From JAUCQB01 sp964586235 (GTDB lineage: Bacteria; Planctomycetota; Phycisphaerae; UBA1845; PWPN01), in NCBI GenBank assembly GCA_964586235.1, contig CAZPIO010000010.1, positions 1 to 64,000 of the forward strand: a DNA stretch of 64,000 bases. Direction: 5' to 3'. The position numbers and the translations under genes were made by a program. Below the pieces are notes generated by a model. That model was not told where the DNA came from. It saw only the letters and a program-made list of their open reading frames with translations, and searched no databases. Shown in pieces: positions 8,394-15,245 of the stretch (the first letter of the stretch is position 1; the number at the start of each line of letters is the position of its first letter).

Positions 8394-8639
8394 ATGACCA
8401 CGGTGACTATCCAACTGCCGGAATCGCTGAAAAAGCAGATCGAAGCGCTCGCCGAGAAAGAGGGCTACTCCGTGAGCCAGTTTCTGGCGAGCGCAGCCAG
8501 CGAGAAGCTGGCGGTGATCCTGACCATGGACTACCTGCGCCGCGAAGCGGCCGCCGGGCGCCGTGAGGACTTCGAGAGATACCTGGCGGCCGTGCCCAAT
8601 ACCCCCGTGCCCGAGAGCGACCGGCTTGATCGGCCCTGA
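8394..8639 (+). CDS. Small ribbon-helix-helix (HicB/CopG-like) protein, no partner toxin
   Basis: The 81-residue protein opens with the classic ribbon-helix-helix pattern TTVTIQLPESLKKQIEALAEKEGYSVSQFLASAASEKLAV (residues 2-41). This is a beta strand that would sit in the DNA major groove, followed by two helices. Its acidic/basic tail (YLRREAAAGRREDFERYLAAVPN) resembles the tails of solitary antitoxin-like RHH proteins. It probably acts as a dimeric DNA-binding regulator. No toxin-like ORF of the RelE, PIN or HicA type is adjacent on either side, so it is an orphan or acts alone. No good ribosome site is visible. A TATACT at about 8293-8298 might be its -10 box, leaving a ~95-base leader with a small hairpin. 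Confidence 0.7.
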   Translation: MTTVTIQLPESLKKQIEALAEKEGYSVSQFLASAASEKLAVILTMDYLRREAAAGRREDFERYLAAVPNTPVPESDRLDRP

Positions 8640-8790
8640 GCAAGAGACGAGAGCCCGGACTTCCGGCATTCATCATCCGTCGCGCCCCCATTCAACCATC
8701 TCACACCCTGCCGCCTCATGCTGAAGCCCGAACGCGGCCGATACACCTCTAACGGAACACCCGAATATCCGATTCTGCAAGGAACAGTCG

Positions 8791-9957
8791 ATGGTCACCA
8801 CTCAGAGGTCGTACTGCCAGTCCCTGCTCCTCGCGTGTGTTCTTGTGAGCGCAGCGCCGTGCTTGGGCCTTCAGTACACGATCCAGGAGATCGGTCGTGG
8901 CGGTGCCCATGCCATCAACAATCGCGGAGAGATCGCAGGGCCCCTGATTCGCCGCGAGAACGGCCCAAGCCTGCCTGCCATCTGGCAGGACGGCCAAGTG
9001 ACACCCTTGTCCACACCCGGCGGGGAAGGCACATGCGCCCCGATGGCTTTGAACGAGACGGGCGCGGCCGCCGGCGTCTGGTTTCCGTGGGACTCCGTGG
9101 AAACCGGCGTGCTGCACCGACCCGTTTTCTGGATCGACGGCGTGCTGTTTGATATCCCCGTGTACGGATGGGGCCGCGATATCAACGAATCCGGACAAGG
9201 TGTTGGCGATTACTTCAAGCATCCAGACCAGCCGCACCAACTCGGACAGTATGTCTTTCTCTTTGACGGCCAGACGGTCCGGGACTTCGCTCCTGGCTCT
9301 GCGTGCGCGATCAACAACTCCGGACAGATCGTCGGGTACGACGGTATTACTCGCCGCCCCTGCATATGGTCAGGCGAATCGATCACCTACCTGAGCGGCT
9401 TGGGCTCGGAATACACCTGGGTTGAGGATATCAACGACGCGGGACAGGTTGCTGGATTCTCGCAAACTGGTGATGGCCTCGAACGTGCGTGCCTATGGGA
9501 CGGACCGTCGATCCTGAATCTCGGGTCGCTCGGCGCAACGGCAAGCCGTGCGTATGCCATCAACAACCTGGGGCAAGTCGTCGGCAACATCTGGGACGAG
9601 GGCCATTACAGAGCCTTCGTGTATACCAACGGTCAGATGCACGACCTCAACGACCTGATTCCGCCCCATCTTGGCTGGTCCCTGTGCGAGGCCGAAGACA
9701 TCAACGACCATGGTCAGATCGTCGGTTGGGGATCCGTGAACGGCGAGTATCGGTCTTTCCTGCTGACCCCGATCCCCGAGCCCGCTACAGCAGTCCTCCT
9801 GCTCGCCGGCGCCGTCTTGGTCGTGACAAGGAAATCATCGCTCGCTTCGAGGCTGACCACTTCGCCCGGGCAACAGCTAAAAGCTCCTTTTGCCTACCAG
9901 TCCGCCACCGCCCCATCCTCGTGTCGAAGCTCCGGCGTGGTCCAGTTGCCGTCGTAG
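8791..9957 (+). CDS. HAF-repeat secreted protein with PEP-CTERM anchor
   Basis: A signal peptide (hydrophobic LLLACVLVSAAPCLGL) is followed by at least six HAF-type repeats, each carrying an (A/D)IN(N/D/E)xGQ(I/V)VG motif: AINNRGEIAGP, DINESGQGVGD, AINNSGQIVGY, DINDAGQVAGF, AINNLGQVVGN, DINDHGQIVGW. These repeats form beta-propeller-like extracellular domains of unknown ligand. The C-terminus has the PEP-CTERM sorting signal (PIPEPATAVLLLAGAVLVV, near 9772-9828) followed by Arg/Lys, normally processed by an exosortase. Oddly, the frame runs ~43 residues past the usual basic end and overlaps the convergent dgoD-like gene by 64 bp, so the original stop seems to have been lost. AAGGAA lies about 7 bases before the ATG. 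Confidence 0.85.
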   Translation: MVTTQRSYCQSLLLACVLVSAAPCLGLQYTIQEIGRGGAHAINNRGEIAGPLIRRENGPSLPAIWQDGQVTPLSTPGGEGTCAPMALNETGAAAGVWFPWDSVETGVLHRPVFWIDGVLFDIPVYGWGRDINESGQGVGDYFKHPDQPHQLGQYVFLFDGQTVRDFAPGSACAINNSGQIVGYDGITRRPCIWSGESITYLSGLGSEYTWVEDINDAGQVAGFSQTGDGLERACLWDGPSILNLGSLGATASRAYAINNLGQVVGNIWDEGHYRAFVYTNGQMHDLNDLIPPHLGWSLCEAEDINDHGQIVGWGSVNGEYRSFLLTPIPEPATAVLLLAGAVLVVTRKSSLASRLTTSPGQQLKAPFAYQSATAPSSCRSSGVVQLPS

Positions 9958-11009
9958 AGCAGCTCGACGAGCTTGTCTTCTTCGACCTCGATGCCCAGGC
10001 CGGGCTTGGTGGGTACATCGACATAGCCATCCTTGATGACGAACGGCTCGACCAGCAGTTTCTCGCCGAGGTTGACGTGTTCCTGGGCGAGAAAGTTGGG
10101 GATGCACGCGGCCAGTTGCAGGCAGGCGGCCAGCGAGACCGCGCTCAGCGGGCAGTGCGGGGCGACGGCCGCGTAATAGACCTCGGCCATGGCGGCGACC
10201 TTGCGGGCCTCGAAGATACCGCCCATGTGCGACAGGTCCGGCTGGATAATGGCCGCGGCCTGCTTCTCCAGGACTTCGCGGTAGCCCCACTTGGTGAACA
10301 ACCGCTCGCCGGTGGCAATGGGGATCGACGTGGAGCGGGCGACGGTGACCATCGTGTCGACGTTCTCCGGCAGACAGGGCTCCTCCAGGAACATCGGGTG
10401 ATAGGGTTCGAGGGCCTTGGCAAACCGGATGGCCATGGCCGGGCTCAGACGCCCGTGGCAGTCGAGGGCCAGATCGAATTTGCTGCCTGCCGCTTCGCGG
10501 ACCGCCGCCATCATGTTGACCGCCCGCTCGACCACGGCCGGCGAATCGACGATCTTCGTCGCCCACCACGGGCCGAACTTCGCCATGGTCATGCCTTTGT
10601 CCCGCAAGCGACGGAAGCGTTCGAGCAGGATCTCCGGGCGCCGGCTGCCGATCTGCCCGTAGATGCGGATCCGGTCGCGCACCCGGCCGCCCAGCAACTG
10701 GTAGACTGGCACGTTCAGCGACTTGCCGAGGATATCCCAGAGGGCCTGCTCGATGCCGGAGATCGCGCTGTAGAGAATCGCGCCGCCCCGGTAGAACCCG
10801 GAGCGATACATCCGTTGCCAGATGTGCTCGATCCGCCGCGGGTCCTCATCCTTGATCAGCCGCATCAGTTGCCGCACGGCCGCTTCGACAGCCAGGGTCT
10901 GCCCCTCGAGCGTCGGCTCGCCCCAGCCGTGCAGCCCCTCATCGGTCTCGATCTTGAGCAACAGGTAACGCGGCCGAACGTGATAGAGCTGGAAATCCTT
11001 AATCTTCAT
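9894..11009 (-). CDS. dgoD: D-galactonate dehydratase family enzyme (enolase superfamily)
   Basis: This mandelate-racemase-type enolase superfamily member should abstract the proton alpha to the carboxylate of a sugar acid and eliminate water to a 2-keto-3-deoxy acid. Metal ligands Asp183, Glu209 and Glu235 and the paired histidines His185 and His285 fall at the same residue numbers as in E. coli DgoD. The surrounding strings match that family closely (LDCHGRLSP, MFLEEP, IATGERLF, QPDLSHMGG, APHCPLSAVSLAACLQ). The cytoplasmic protein of 371 residues has normal length. It is a solitary gene on the minus strand, convergent with the HAF protein. A DUF1080 gene follows upstream on the same strand, separated by a repeat-filled spacer, so a common operon is doubtful. 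Another sugar-acid substrate remains possible. Confidence 0.8.
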   Translation of the reverse strand: MKIKDFQLYHVRPRYLLLKIETDEGLHGWGEPTLEGQTLAVEAAVRQLMRLIKDEDPRRIEHIWQRMYRSGFYRGGAILYSAISGIEQALWDILGKSLNVPVYQLLGGRVRDRIRIYGQIGSRRPEILLERFRRLRDKGMTMAKFGPWWATKIVDSPAVVERAVNMMAAVREAAGSKFDLALDCHGRLSPAMAIRFAKALEPYHPMFLEEPCLPENVDTMVTVARSTSIPIATGERLFTKWGYREVLEKQAAAIIQPDLSHMGGIFEARKVAAMAEVYYAAVAPHCPLSAVSLAACLQLAACIPNFLAQEHVNLGEKLLVEPFVIKDGYVDVPTKPGLGIEVEEDKLVELLYDGNWTTPELRHEDGAVADW

Positions 11010-11079
11010 GTTTCGTTTAGAGCCTAATGGTTTATTCTGCCTCTTGAACGCGACGTCACCGAAGACGCGAGCGGTGCGG

Positions 11080-11178
11080 GTCCGTCTCGCGGCTCACACC
11101 ACGGGGATAAACCTCGCCACGGCGAGTCGCGGACCCGTGGCTCGCCAAGATCGCGGCTGCAAGCCGCTCCTACACCGA
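11080..11178. repeat. REP-like and Cys-Gly type palindromes between two minus-strand genes
   Basis: The spacer contains 'gcgggtccgtctcgcggctc', 'cctcgccacggcgagtcgcgg' and a full REP-like copy 'gatcgcggctgcaagccgct' (11150-11169) followed by 'cctac'. No gene is present. Confidence 0.65.
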
Positions 11179-11185
11179 ACGTGCG

Positions 11186-11881
11186 TTACAGCTTCTTCAG
11201 CCGGATATTCCGGTACCAGATCGGCGTCCAATGATCCTGCAGGGCAAGGTAGCCGGTACGAGGCATGTTAGCGTAAGCGAAATCGAACTTGCCGACCGGC
11301 CGGGTCAGTTTCGAGAAGTCCGTGTCGACCACCTTGATCCCATTGAGCACCACAACCACCAGCGAGCCCTTGACGGTGATCTCCATCTCGTTCCACTGGC
11401 CGATCGGCCTCGACGCGTTGTACATCGGCGTGACCACATCGTAGATCGCGCCGGTGCTGTGTTTCGAAGGCTCCTTGCCGATGTCATCGACGATCTGGAT
11501 CTCGAAGCCGGTGGTGGGCGGAGTCCCCTTCTTCAGGCTCCTCAGACAGACGCCGCTGTTGGTGTCCTTGGCAACCTTGAACTCCATGTGCAGAACGAAA
11601 TCGCTCAGCGGCTCTTTGTAGCGGAACCAGTGATACCCGTACGCCTTGCATGCCAGGGTGCCGTTGTCGAGATAGAAGGCATCCTGCCTCAGCTTTTTGT
11701 CCGGCGTATCACCGGGTTCGACGACGATCTCCCAGCCGTCGAGGCTGCTGCCGTCGAAGATGGTGACAAACCCGCTGTCGCCGTCGGCGGCCCTGGCACC
11801 GAGTACCCGATCAGCGGCGCATCCGCCACCCGCCAGGAACACAAGACCGGCTAATCCGAGCACCCCGACGTATCCGAGCAT
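11186..11881 (-). CDS. DUF1080 (3-keto-disaccharide hydrolase-like) secreted protein
   Basis: The start at 11881 is preferred over the longer frame (to 11944) because GGAGG precedes it by about 6 bases and it begins directly with a hydrophobic export signal (LGYVGVLGLAGLVFLAGGGC). The Cys may be lipidated, though GGGC is a weak lipobox. The mature part is a concanavalin-like beta sandwich of the DUF1080 type: GFVTIFDGSSLDGWEI near the N-terminus, DFVLHMEFKV, NSGVCLRS, GFEIQIVDD, STGAIYDV, WNEMEITVKG, and the typical end ALQDHWTPIWYRNIRLKKL. Members are abundant in Planctomycetes. Some hydrolyse 3-keto-glycosides formed by Gfo/Idh oxidoreductases; one such oxidoreductase is 7 kb away. The exact substrate is unknown. 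Confidence 0.85.
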   Translation of the reverse strand: MLGYVGVLGLAGLVFLAGGGCAADRVLGARAADGDSGFVTIFDGSSLDGWEIVVEPGDTPDKKLRQDAFYLDNGTLACKAYGYHWFRYKEPLSDFVLHMEFKVAKDTNSGVCLRSLKKGTPPTTGFEIQIVDDIGKEPSKHSTGAIYDVVTPMYNASRPIGQWNEMEITVKGSLVVVVLNGIKVVDTDFSKLTRPVGKFDFAYANMPRTGYLALQDHWTPIWYRNIRLKKL

Positions 11882-11989
11882 GGCGACCTCCGCTACGTGG
11901 CTCCGCGTTCCCAAAGCCGCTGAAGGGCAAAGGTTAGCTCCCATTCGATGCCACTGTCAAGACGCCGGGCGACCGGGCTGGCCTGCAGG

Positions 11990-12135
11990 CAGGTGAGTCG
12001 CTAGATTATCCATCAGGCGGGTGACCGGGCTGACCACTGAAAGTCCGCCGAAGGCGAGACTCGCCGTGGCGAGCTGAGTGCTCGCCGCCCGGACCCTGAA
12101 CCCTGAGTCCTGAACCCTCCAACAGGGTTCCTGAC
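11990..12135. repeat. Intergenic repeat cluster
   Basis: The spacer between divergent genes holds 'gccgaaggcgagactcgccg' + 'tggcgag', matching the 7990s copy, and 'ccctgaaccctgagtcctga' + 'accctccaacagggttcctg' which can pair with itself. No coding signal is seen apart from the ribosome site of the next gene. Confidence 0.6.
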
Positions 12136-12152
12136 AAATGGAGGCCAGCCAA

Positions 12153-12980
12153 ATGCCGACGATCAGTGCTTTCGCCGACGAGATCAGCCCCGAACCGCAG
12201 GGCCAGTTGGATACCCTGGAGGCCAACGGGATCCGCCACATCGAGCTCCGCGGCATGTGGGGACAGAACGTAATGACCTTCTCGCAACAGCAGATGGCCG
12301 ACCTCAGGAACCTGTTCGACGATCGCGGTTTTGGCGTGTCATGCATCGCCTCACCCATCGGCAAGGTCAGGCTCAGCGACGACTACCGCAAGCACTTCGA
12401 CGACTTCAAACGGGCCGTGGACATCGCCCAGTTTTTCGACGCCCGCCACATCCGCATCTTCAGCTACTATGCCCCCGAAGGCCGTGACATCACCGACTAC
12501 CGCATGGAGGTGATCGATCGGCTGGCCGAGAAGGTGGACTATGTCGAGAATTTGCCGATCACCCTGGTGCTCGAAAACGAGTCGAACCTGTTCGGAGCGT
12601 ACCCCGAACGTTGCGTGTACCTGCACGCGGCCATCCCTTCGGACCACCTCGTGGCCGCCTTCGACCCGGCCAACTTTGTAAACATGAACGTGCAGGACGT
12701 GTACAACACCTGCTGGCTGCCCCTGCGCCGGTTTGTGGGCTACTTCCACATCAAAGACTTCAAGTACGGCGAGAAGGAACACGCCGTGCCGGCGGGTGAG
12801 GGCGACGGGCACATTCCGGAGATCCTCCGCGACGCCGCCGCCGACGGCTACGATGGCTTCCTGGCGCTCGAGCCGCATCTGGCCAAGGCCGAGCATTCTA
12901 CCGGCCAGACCGGTCCCGAACTGTTCAAGGTCGCCGTCGACGCGCTGAACAAGATCCTGCGAGAGGTCGGTTGGGCGTGA
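12153..12980 (+). CDS. Sugar phosphate isomerase/epimerase-like TIM barrel (xylose isomerase-like)
   Basis: The protein belongs to the AP-endonuclease-2/xylose isomerase-like TIM-barrel family: SAFADEISPEPQGQLDTLEANGIRHIELRGMWG at the start, then RHIRIFSYY, a metal-binding Glu in LVLENESNLFG, FDPANFVN, YFHIKDFKYGEKEHAVPAGEG (the HIKD His and Asp) and FLALEPHL with a further Glu. These supply the divalent-metal site for an isomerase, epimerase or dehydratase acting on a sugar or inositol derivative. The start is ATG 12153, since the upstream ATG (12138) overlaps the GGAGG (12140-12144) that serves 12153. It is cytoplasmic and monocistronic. The substrate cannot be deduced. Confidence 0.8.
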   Translation: MPTISAFADEISPEPQGQLDTLEANGIRHIELRGMWGQNVMTFSQQQMADLRNLFDDRGFGVSCIASPIGKVRLSDDYRKHFDDFKRAVDIAQFFDARHIRIFSYYAPEGRDITDYRMEVIDRLAEKVDYVENLPITLVLENESNLFGAYPERCVYLHAAIPSDHLVAAFDPANFVNMNVQDVYNTCWLPLRRFVGYFHIKDFKYGEKEHAVPAGEGDGHIPEILRDAAADGYDGFLALEPHLAKAEHSTGQTGPELFKVAVDALNKILREVGWA

Positions 12981-13390
12981 GGCTGGCCGTCACTCTCGCG
13001 CCAACCTGGCTGGCTGAAGTCGTTAACCCGGGAACCGGGCCACCGACGGCGTCGCGGGTACAGAACTCAAAGGAATACTCTAAAGACGCTATGGCATGCC
13101 CCAGGGGGCCCATCCGCGCCAACGAGACCGGCGACCACGATGTTGCGGAGCCGCAACGAGCGCCTAAGTATCGCTCAATGAAAACGTTGTGAGCTGACTG
13201 GGACAGACGCGTGGGAAGCGCGATGTTGCTTCAAATCAACAACCGCCGGCCCGTCAGCATGTGATTTTCAATTCCCCAGCCTGCGGCGGCCGATATAAGG
13301 CCTTGCAGCATAATGCTTTGCGGAGATCGCTCGGTCAGGAGACAGGACCATAGGAGCACTGGCCCCGCTCTTGCGAGGAGAACGGCGGGA
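12981..13390. other. Gene-free spacer, 410 bp
   Basis: I see no coding signal, no RNA gene and no clear member of the palindrome families. It presumably contains the promoter of the PilZ gene. Confidence 0.5.
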
Positions 13391-13783
13391 ATGGGAAGCG
13401 AAGAAATGGAATCCACCCTGCTGGCCACAGCTCAGACAGAACGCCGTCAGTACCGCCGTCTGGCCATGAGGCTCCCGATGGAATACAGCCCTGCCGGCAA
13501 GGGCGAACCGCAGGCGTTACGCACCATCAGCAGCAACATCAGCACCGGCGGACTCTATTTCGAGGTCGACCCGATGGAGGGGACATCGACGCCGGAACTC
13601 AACTCCCTGCTGAACGTCTCCTTGACCGTTCCGCCAGGCGACGGCTACTTCCCCTATGAAGGCAAGGTCACCGGCACGGCCGAGGTTGTCCGCTGCGACC
13701 GACTCGCCTCCCCCGGAGGTGAAGCGCCCGCCCGCATCGGCATCGGGGTCCGCTTCCGCGAGCCGCTGAAACTGGCGTTTTGA
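13391..13783 (+). CDS. PilZ domain protein (c-di-GMP receptor candidate)
   Basis: The ~130-residue protein carries a PilZ-like beta barrel: ERRQYRRLAMRLPMEY (the basic RxxxR-type N-terminal arm), SSNISTGGLYFEV (equivalent of the D/NxSxxG motif) and the closing strand IGIGVRFREP. It would bind cyclic di-GMP through the Arg arm and the Ser/Gly turn and act as a small effector, but its partner is unknown. The first residue of the D/NxSxxG motif is Asn, which is tolerated. The start is ATG 13391 (MGSEEMESTLL); the open frame continues upstream to 13313 without domain homology. ATG 13403 is possible too. Confidence 0.75.
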   Translation: MGSEEMESTLLATAQTERRQYRRLAMRLPMEYSPAGKGEPQALRTISSNISTGGLYFEVDPMEGTSTPELNSLLNVSLTVPPGDGYFPYEGKVTGTAEVVRCDRLASPGGEAPARIGIGVRFREPLKLAF

Positions 13784-14136
13784 CCTGCGGCGGTTGCTCT
13801 ACCGAAAACGTGACTGAGAGAAAGAACGAGAACCCGGCGCGGGCTTCGCCGTCAGCCCGATGACGCGGAGAGGAGGAGCGCAGCCGTCGTTCGGGACGCG
13901 AGTTCCTGCCCGGCGTTTCGGCAGTCCGCCCCTGAGAAGCCTCGCAGCATGCGGAGACTCCGACGGTTTGTGGCACCAAAGAAGACCGGAGTACCGTGAT
14001 GTGCCTCGTATGGTTTTAGCCAGCTTATTCCGTTTCGTGCTTTCACGCTTTCCTGTTCGCCACAGCGGATCTGCGACTTTCGTGATTTCGGCTTCCTGGC
14101 GACCTTGGCGTCTTTGCGGTTCATCAACAGGCCGGC
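13784..14136. other. Spacer of 353 bp with remnant-like low-value ORFs
   Basis: Overlapping ORFs exist on both strands but none shows domain or compositional support. The minus-strand stretch reads like the recurrent spacer phrase 'aaccgcaaagacgccaaggt' seen in many genomes, so I regard it as non-coding. Confidence 0.45.
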
Positions 14137-14649
14137 TCAGGCAGATCGTTCTTGTGAGACCTTCTCCCCGCACTCCGGGCAGATGCCGCTGGTGTTGCCG
14201 GTGAGGTTGTAGCCGCACTTCTGGCAGTGGCCGGGCGCAATGCGGCGGCGGTCAAGCCACCACAAGAAGGCGGTCGGAATAGAAGTGAACGCGAGCAACA
14301 CCAACAGAGGCAGAGAGATTTGCCATGCGTTCCCCACCCGGCCATACAGGTCCCCAGCCGGCACCAGAGAGGAGCCCATCCAGCCCGAGCTCGACCCCCT
14401 CGCGGGCAAAGAATAATTGCCCCGCCCGAACACAAGGCACCCCTTCGAGAGTGACACAATGAAGTCGACGGATACCCAGTAGCCACCACTCCCGACCGGG
14501 CCGGTTGTCCGGCCGAGGTACTCTGTATCCCACGCATACCACCACGACCTGGTCAGAGAAATCATCCAAGCCACGCCGATCAAGAGCGAGGCAACCAGTC
14601 CCGCCCACTTGAGTATCCGCCGTCTTCGTCGCAAGCGCGCCATGCCCAC
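14137..14649 (-). CDS. Two-TM membrane protein with C-terminal zinc ribbon
   Basis: The 170-residue protein has a basic N-terminus (MARLRRRRR), a TM helix at about residues 14-30 (WAGLVASLLIGVAWMISL), an extracytoplasmic segment, and a second TM at about 112-132 (LPLLVLLAFTSIPTAFLWWL). It ends with a cytoplasmic zinc ribbon CQKCGYNLTGNTSGICPECG, in which four cysteines form two CxxC knuckles. This tail is a hallmark of planctomycete membrane proteins of unknown function. A related tail appears in the middle of the 17303-18574 protein. The role is unknown; metal binding by the Cys4 site is inferred. Confidence 0.75.
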   Translation of the reverse strand: MGMARLRRRRRILKWAGLVASLLIGVAWMISLTRSWWYAWDTEYLGRTTGPVGSGGYWVSVDFIVSLSKGCLVFGRGNYSLPARGSSSGWMGSSLVPAGDLYGRVGNAWQISLPLLVLLAFTSIPTAFLWWLDRRRIAPGHCQKCGYNLTGNTSGICPECGEKVSQERSA

Positions 14650-15037
14650 AGTCTACCGCCGGACGGCATTTTGAACAGCAGGAAACGAAGGCAACAGAGA
14701 AAGCCGTCTCTGCTATCTCTGTTGCCTCTCGGGATTATCCCGGCACGCGGCAAGAGAACATAGGTGGTCACGGTCGTTGGCTGGTCGAGCCCGCGCCTCG
14801 GTAGTCATGTGTTTCTCTTCTTGGCGAGCTTGGTGGCTTGTACGTTCACAGACAGTCCCGTCGAAACCGGGTTGAAGGCTTTCAGCCTTCGGACCGTACG
14901 AGGTGGGGCTTGATCCGGCGACGATGCCGCCGGCTACCGCTGTTGCAGGCCTTGGGCCTGACGCCGGCCGCATAGGCGGCCATCGATCGGACGACGATCC
15001 GTTCGTCCCCATCGGTTCGACGTTCAACAGTGGTAAG
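14650..15037. other. Gene-free spacer
   Basis: No coding signal is visible. Short hairpins ('ttgaaggctttcagcc' and similar) and the start of the tandem two-hairpin repeat lie at its right end. Confidence 0.45.
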
Positions 15038-15152
15038 AATGAGGATGGGAATCCTCTCGCCGGGGGGCCCAGAATGGATTCTGGGCTCAGCGGCAGCAAC
15101 AGGAAGGAGGATGGGAGTCCTCACGCCGGAAGGCCCAGAAGGGATTCTGGGC
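15038..15152. repeat. Tandem copies of a two-hairpin repeat unit
   Basis: Two ~46-bp copies begin at 15040 and 15107. Each has the hairpin 'gaggatgggaatcctc' (gagtcctc in copy 2), a 'cgccgg' linker and a second hairpin 'gcccagaatggattctgggc'. An inverted, diverged copy is at 8142-8206. The unit is purely palindromic and lies upstream of a secreted protein gene. Confidence 0.75.
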
Positions 15153-15176
15153 CGAGCGGTGCGGGCCAACAATCAC

Positions 15177-15205
15177 TTAAGTCGACGCAAGCCAAGCTAT
15201 AGAAT
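15177..15205 (+). promoter_or_regulatory. Possible promoter for the dockerin glycosidase-like gene
   Basis: TTAAGT (15177-15182), a 17-bp spacer and TAGAAT (15200-15205, within TATAGAAT) give a leader of about 34 bases before ATG 15246. The -10 is good but the -35 is weak. Confidence 0.35.
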
Positions 15206-15245
15206 AGAGTTGCGGTCGCGGATCAGGGTTATTGGGGCCTGTGAG

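Noticed and set aside
9489..11027. 512-codon plus-strand ORF
   Set aside because: It covers the dgoD-like gene antisense and the end of the HAF protein out of frame. Its composition (Arg/Gln/Gly-rich) is that of a shadow.
13860..14204. Plus and minus ORFs of 90-140 codons
   Set aside because: They read the repetitive spacer phrase in several frames; no domain or ribosome site.
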